Source: Nocardia concava NBRC 100430 (GTDB lineage: Bacteria; Actinomycetota; Actinomycetes; Mycobacteriales; Mycobacteriaceae). Taken from it: 44,230 nt of DNA. The notes under the pieces are model-generated. The model saw nothing but the letters and a program-made list of their open reading frames with translations. It ran no database searches and was not told the DNA's origin. The number at the start of each line of letters is the position of its first letter. Position 1 is the stretch's first letter. Both the position numbers and the translations under genes were made by a program. The stretch covers positions 1 through 44,230 of the forward strand of contig NZ_BAFX01000032.1 of the NCBI RefSeq assembly GCF_000308815.1, read 5' to 3'. Of the stretch, positions 41,462 through 44,230 are shown one piece after another.

Positions 41462-41896
41462 TTGCAGACCGGGATGTGGCTTCTGATCATTCTGGTGCTG
41501 TTGCTTGTCGGTTTGGCCCTGGCCTCGACCTATCGCCTGATCATGTTGCGCCGCGGCGGCACCGCCGCGCTGCTGCGGGTGCTGCCCGCGCGCGGGCACG
41601 GCGGCGGCTGGCGGCACGGCCTCATCCGCTACGACGAGGACACGCTCCTCTTCTACAAACTCTCCAGTCTGAAACTCGGCCCGGATTCCTCCATGCGCCG
41701 GCTCGCCATCGAGATCGGGCCGCGGCGTTCCCCGCAGGGTGACGAGTACGACATCATGACCGACGAGGTCATCGTCATGTGCTCCGACGGCGACGGCAAT
41801 TACGAGCTGGCATTGGACCGCGGCGCCATGGCCGCCTTCCTGTCCTGGGTGGAATCCCGCCCCTCCGAGCGAATCCGCCGCCGCCGCGCCGGATAG
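41462..41896 (+). CDS. DUF2550 membrane protein (Rv1312-like)
   Basis: A 144-residue protein. One N-terminal membrane segment (about 5-22, MWLLIILVLLLVGLALAS) is followed by a cytoplasmic domain rich in Arg and hydrophobic strands (WRHGLIRYDEDTLLFYKLSSLKLGP). In Mycobacterium the homologue lies directly after atpC; here a dehydrogenase and two porins have come between. The start could be TTG 41462 (behind CGGAGCGGCA) or ATG 41474. Function unknown. Confidence 0.8.
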   Translation: MQTGMWLLIILVLLLVGLALASTYRLIMLRRGGTAALLRVLPARGHGGGWRHGLIRYDEDTLLFYKLSSLKLGPDSSMRRLAIEIGPRRSPQGDEYDIMTDEVIVMCSDGDGNYELALDRGAMAAFLSWVESRPSERIRRRRAG

Positions 41897-41924
41897 TCCC
41901 GCGCTCCCGAGTTACTGTGACAGC

Positions 41925-42518
41925 GTGAGCGTTCACCTGACTCGGATCTATACCCGGACCGGCGATGACGGCACGACCGGGTTGAGCGATTTCTCCCGTG
42001 TTGCCAAGACGGATCCGCGGCTGATCGCCTATGCCGACTGTGACGAAACCAATGCGGCTCTGGGTGTGGCCATCGCGCTCGGGCAGCCCGACGAGCGAAT
42101 GCTCGCCGTGCTGCGTTCCATACAGAACGATCTCTTCGATGCCGGCGCGGACCTCTCGACCCCGGTCGTGGCCGAGCCCAAGTACCCGCCGCTGCGTATC
42201 ACCCAGGACTACATCGACCGCCTGGAGAAGTGGTGCGACGAGTTCAATGAGCCTCTGGCACCGTTGAATTCGTTCATCCTGCCCGGCGGCACACCCCTCG
42301 CCGCACTGCTGCACACCGCCCGCACCGTCGCGCGACGCGCCGAGCGTTCCGCCTGGGCAGCGGTCGACGCGCACGCCGAGGACACCAGCGCGCTGCCCGC
42401 CAAATACCTGAACCGGCTGTCCGACCTGCTGTTCATCCTGAGTCGCGTCGCCAATCCGGACGGCGACATACTTTGGCGGCCGGGCGGAGACGCCGCGAGC
42501 ACGGGAACGGACCACTAG
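41925..42518 (+). CDS. cob(I)alamin adenosyltransferase, PduO type
   Basis: A 197-residue enzyme that transfers the adenosyl group of ATP to cob(I)alamin, making coenzyme B12 for methylmalonyl-CoA mutase and similar enzymes. The N-terminal ATP-binding segment is [13 protein letters not shown] (about 10-22), and the helical-bundle motifs RRAERSAW (about 128-135) and [15 protein letters not shown] (about 150-164) are present. GTG 41925 is the start ([10 protein letters not shown]). It lies between the DUF2550 gene and murA, both in the same direction, with gaps of 28 and 10 bp. Confidence 0.94.
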   Translation: MSVHLTRIYTRTGDDGTTGLSDFSRVAKTDPRLIAYADCDETNAALGVAIALGQPDERMLAVLRSIQNDLFDAGADLSTPVVAEPKYPPLRITQDYIDRLEKWCDEFNEPLAPLNSFILPGGTPLAALLHTARTVARRAERSAWAAVDAHAEDTSALPAKYLNRLSDLLFILSRVANPDGDILWRPGGDAASTGTDH

Positions 42519-42528
42519 GCTGACCCCC

Positions 42529-43791
42529 GTGAGTGAACGGTTTCTGGTGACCGGGGGCAGCAGGCTCGTCGGTGAGGTCGCGGTGGGCGGCGCGAAGAAC
42601 AGCGTCCTCAAGCTGATGGCCGCCGCGCTGCTGGCCGAGGGTACGACCACCATCACGAACTGCCCGGACATCCTGGATGTGCCGCTGATGGCCGAGGTCC
42701 TGCGGGGCCTCGGCTGTGACGTGTCGATCGACGGCGGCACGGTCGCCATCGCCACCCCGGCGGAACCGAAGTACCACGCGGACTTCCCGGCCGTCACCCA
42801 GTTCCGCGCCTCGGTGTGTGTCCTGGGTCCGCTCATGGCGCGCTGCAAGCGCGCGGTCGTCGCGCTGCCCGGCGGTGACGCCATCGGCTCGCGCCCGCTG
42901 GATATGCATCAGCAGGGTCTGCGACTGCTGGGCGCGACCTCCGAGATCGAGCACGGTTGCCTGGTGGCGCGTGCGGAGGAATTGCAGGGAGCGCGGATTC
43001 GCCTGGACTTCCCGTCCGTCGGAGCGACCGAGAACATCCTGATGGCCGCGGTGCTCGCCGACGGCGAGACGGTCATCGACAATGCCGCGCGTGAGCCGGA
43101 GATCGTGGATCTCTGCAACATGCTGGTGCGGATGGGCGCGAAGATCTCCGGCGCGGGCACCTCGGTCCTCACCATCGAGGGCGTGGACAAGCTGGCCCCG
43201 ACCACCCACCGGGTGATCGGTGACCGCATCGTCGCCGCCACCTGGGGCATCGCCGCCGCCATGACCACCGGTGACGTGCGGGTGACGGGCATCAATCCCA
43301 AGCACCTGTCGCTCGTGCTGGACAAGTTGCGTTCCGCGGGTGCCCGAATCTCGTTCGAACCGGACGGTTTTCGTGTGGTGCAGGCGGATCGCCCTCGCGC
43401 CGTGAACTTCTCGACCCTGCCGTTCCCGGGTTTCCCCACCGACCTGCAGCCCATGGCCATCGGCCTGGCCGCGATCGCCGACGGCACCTCGATGATCACC
43501 GAGAACATTTTCGAAGCGCGCTTCCGCTTCGTCGAGGAGATGATCCGCCTGGGCGCCGATGCCCGCACCGACGGACATCACGCTGTGGTGCGCGGGATTC
43601 CGCGCCTGTCCTCGGCGCCGGTGTGGTCCTCCGACATTCGGGCCGGCGCGGGTCTGGTGCTCGCGGGTCTGGTCGCCGATGGCGTCACCGAGGTCCACGA
43701 TGTCTTCCACATCGACCGTGGCTACCCGGATTTCGTGGAGAACCTGCGCGGGCTCGGGGCCCAGATCGAACGGGTCGGAACCGCGGACTGA
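42529..43791 (+). CDS. murA: UDP-N-acetylglucosamine 1-carboxyvinyltransferase
   Basis: A 420-residue enzyme adding enolpyruvate from PEP to UDP-GlcNAc, the first committed step of peptidoglycan synthesis. The N-terminal [16 protein letters not shown] and the two inside-out alpha/beta domains are standard. The residue at the position of the fosfomycin-reactive Cys115 of E. coli is Asp117 ([10 protein letters not shown]), the change known from mycobacteria that makes the enzyme resistant to fosfomycin. GTG 42529 is the start ([10 protein letters not shown]). It is the last protein gene before the rRNA operon. Confidence 0.97.
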   Translation: MSERFLVTGGSRLVGEVAVGGAKNSVLKLMAAALLAEGTTTITNCPDILDVPLMAEVLRGLGCDVSIDGGTVAIATPAEPKYHADFPAVTQFRASVCVLGPLMARCKRAVVALPGGDAIGSRPLDMHQQGLRLLGATSEIEHGCLVARAEELQGARIRLDFPSVGATENILMAAVLADGETVIDNAAREPEIVDLCNMLVRMGAKISGAGTSVLTIEGVDKLAPTTHRVIGDRIVAATWGIAAAMTTGDVRVTGINPKHLSLVLDKLRSAGARISFEPDGFRVVQADRPRAVNFSTLPFPGFPTDLQPMAIGLAAIADGTSMITENIFEARFRFVEEMIRLGADARTDGHHAVVRGIPRLSSAPVWSSDIRAGAGLVLAGLVADGVTEVHDVFHIDRGYPDFVENLRGLGAQIERVGTAD

Positions 43792-43840
43792 ACGGCAGGT
43801 GTCGGGACGTGTTCGCGAAAACCCGTCCTGAACAGGCGAT

Positions 43841-43869
43841 TTGACATGCGAACAACCAACACGTAACTT
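43841..43869 (+). promoter_or_regulatory. rRNA operon promoter (upstream)
   Basis: TTGACA (43841-43846), 17-bp spacer, TAACTT (43864-43869): a consensus -35 at correct spacing 49 bp after murA. Confidence 0.8.
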
Positions 43870-43955
43870 ATTCCAGGTCAGAGCGACACGGACACCGACT
43901 CCGGTGAGACGAGCTTCGCCTGATGATCACACTAGCTCCCAGCCAACCAGCCGAT

Positions 43956-43985
43956 TTGGTTCTGCTGTGCGGATGGGGCTAAGCT
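43956..43985 (+). promoter_or_regulatory. rRNA operon promoter (downstream, PCL1-like)
   Basis: TTGGTT (43956-43961), 18-bp spacer, TAAGCT (43980-43985), followed by TGAAAAGTTGCC, which resembles the start of the mycobacterial rrn leader after its PCL1 promoter. Confidence 0.6.
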
Positions 43986-44042
43986 TGAAAAGTTGCCTCA
44001 CGATCGAGCGGGACATAGAGCCCGGGAGATCGTTTGTGCGTG

Positions 44043-44055
44043 TGTTCTTTGAGAA
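44043..44055 (+). promoter_or_regulatory. boxA-like antitermination site in the rRNA leader
   Basis: TGTTCTTTGAGAA resembles the boxA consensus TGCTCTTTAACA, bound by NusB-NusE to prevent Rho-dependent termination inside rRNA operons. It is followed by CTCAATAGTGTGT, common in actinobacterial rrn leaders. Confidence 0.75.
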
Positions 44056-44083
44056 CTCAATAGTGTGTCGATGAATGTCAGTG

Positions 44084-44129
44084 CCAAATATTTTATTTGG
44101 TTCCAATCATTCTCACCCCCGTGGGGGTG
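44084..44129 (+). repeat. two consecutive leader hairpins before 16S rRNA
   Basis: CCAAATA-TTT-TATTTGG (44084-44100) is followed by CACCCCC-GT-GGGGGTG (44114-44129). They probably belong to the precursor rRNA processing structure. Confidence 0.6.
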
Positions 44130-44230
44130 GTTGGACAATTTAGTCAGCTTAATTTCCGAGCTGGCGTTTAATCTGCCAAGGTTTTCGGACTCTGGTTAAT
44201 TCTTCCGATTTCATCCTTCGGGATGTGATT

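Larger units (their letters stand above)
43792..44230 (+). other. rRNA operon promoter and 16S leader region
   Basis: No protein gene is visible. This 439-bp stretch is more AT-rich than the rest and holds two promoters, a boxA-like antitermination site (44043-44055) and hairpins at 44084-44100 and 44114-44129, the layout upstream of rrs in mycobacteria and nocardiae, where murA also precedes the rrn operon. The 16S gene itself begins beyond the window. Confidence 0.85.

Noticed and set aside
43841..44074. A short protein gene at the end of the window
   Set aside because: The region carries rRNA promoters and a boxA site; the small open frame there has no ribosome-binding site or protein-like composition.

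Overview
The window is a high-GC actinobacterial chromosome segment, most likely from Nocardia or a close mycolic-acid relative. The evidence is the cluster order argS-lysA-hom-thrC-thrB-rho-rpmE-prfA-prmC-sua5-wecA-atpBEFHAGDC-DUF2550-murA-rrn, which follows the Mycobacterium/Nocardia backbone, plus two tandem MspA-type outer-membrane porins, a MurA with Asp117 in place of the fosfomycin-target Cys, and many GTG/TTG starts. It is ordinary chromosome: no phage, insertion sequence or CRISPR array is visible.

Region 1 (1-2340): the end of a valine-catabolism operon, with 3-hydroxyisobutyryl-CoA hydrolase (5' truncated by the window), mmsB and an enoyl-CoA hydratase, closed by a strong terminator. 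Region 2 (2343-6118): a minus-strand MarR regulator with a membrane-tethered Hsp70-fold protein, tRNA-Cys with its own terminator, then a Tat-exported metallophosphoesterase and a small membrane protein. Region 3 (6227-10000): an IdeR/DtxR-type iron box followed by a three-gene ferric-iron ABC importer (binding protein, fused permease, ATPase). Region 4 (10091-15560): a small secreted protein, an orphan polytopic membrane protein, a secretory lipase, tRNA-Arg(CCG) and a DUF3105/DUF305 pair divergent from argS.

Region 5 (15683-29477): argS and the tightly overlapping lysine/threonine genes lysA-hom-thrC-thrB. Then comes rho behind a leader of about 300 nt, rpmE, prfA, an AAC(6')-like acetyltransferase, prmC, an inverted MazEF-like toxin-antitoxin pair and sua5. 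Region 6 (29489-38608): wecA, a small membrane protein and the complete F1Fo ATP synthase operon atpBEFHAGDC, ended by a very strong bidirectional terminator. Region 7 (38621-44230): a zinc alcohol dehydrogenase behind a KstR-like palindrome, two MspA-family porins, a DUF2550 gene, a PduO-type cobalamin adenosyltransferase and murA. The final 440 bases are the promoters and leader of an rRNA operon whose 16S gene lies just outside the window.

The most unusual signals are non-coding. The atpB leader carries two copies of a Shine-Dalgarno-bearing repeat flanking one complementary segment, giving two mutually exclusive hairpins. The rho leader has a 17-codon reading frame ending in two Trp codons that themselves form a hairpin. 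A 24-bp near-perfect palindrome lies between the DUF3105/DUF305 operon and argS. Three accessory insertions (AAC(6')-like gene, toxin-antitoxin pair, dehydrogenase plus porins) interrupt an otherwise conserved gene order. All functional statements come from reading the sequence and remembered family knowledge; no database search was run.
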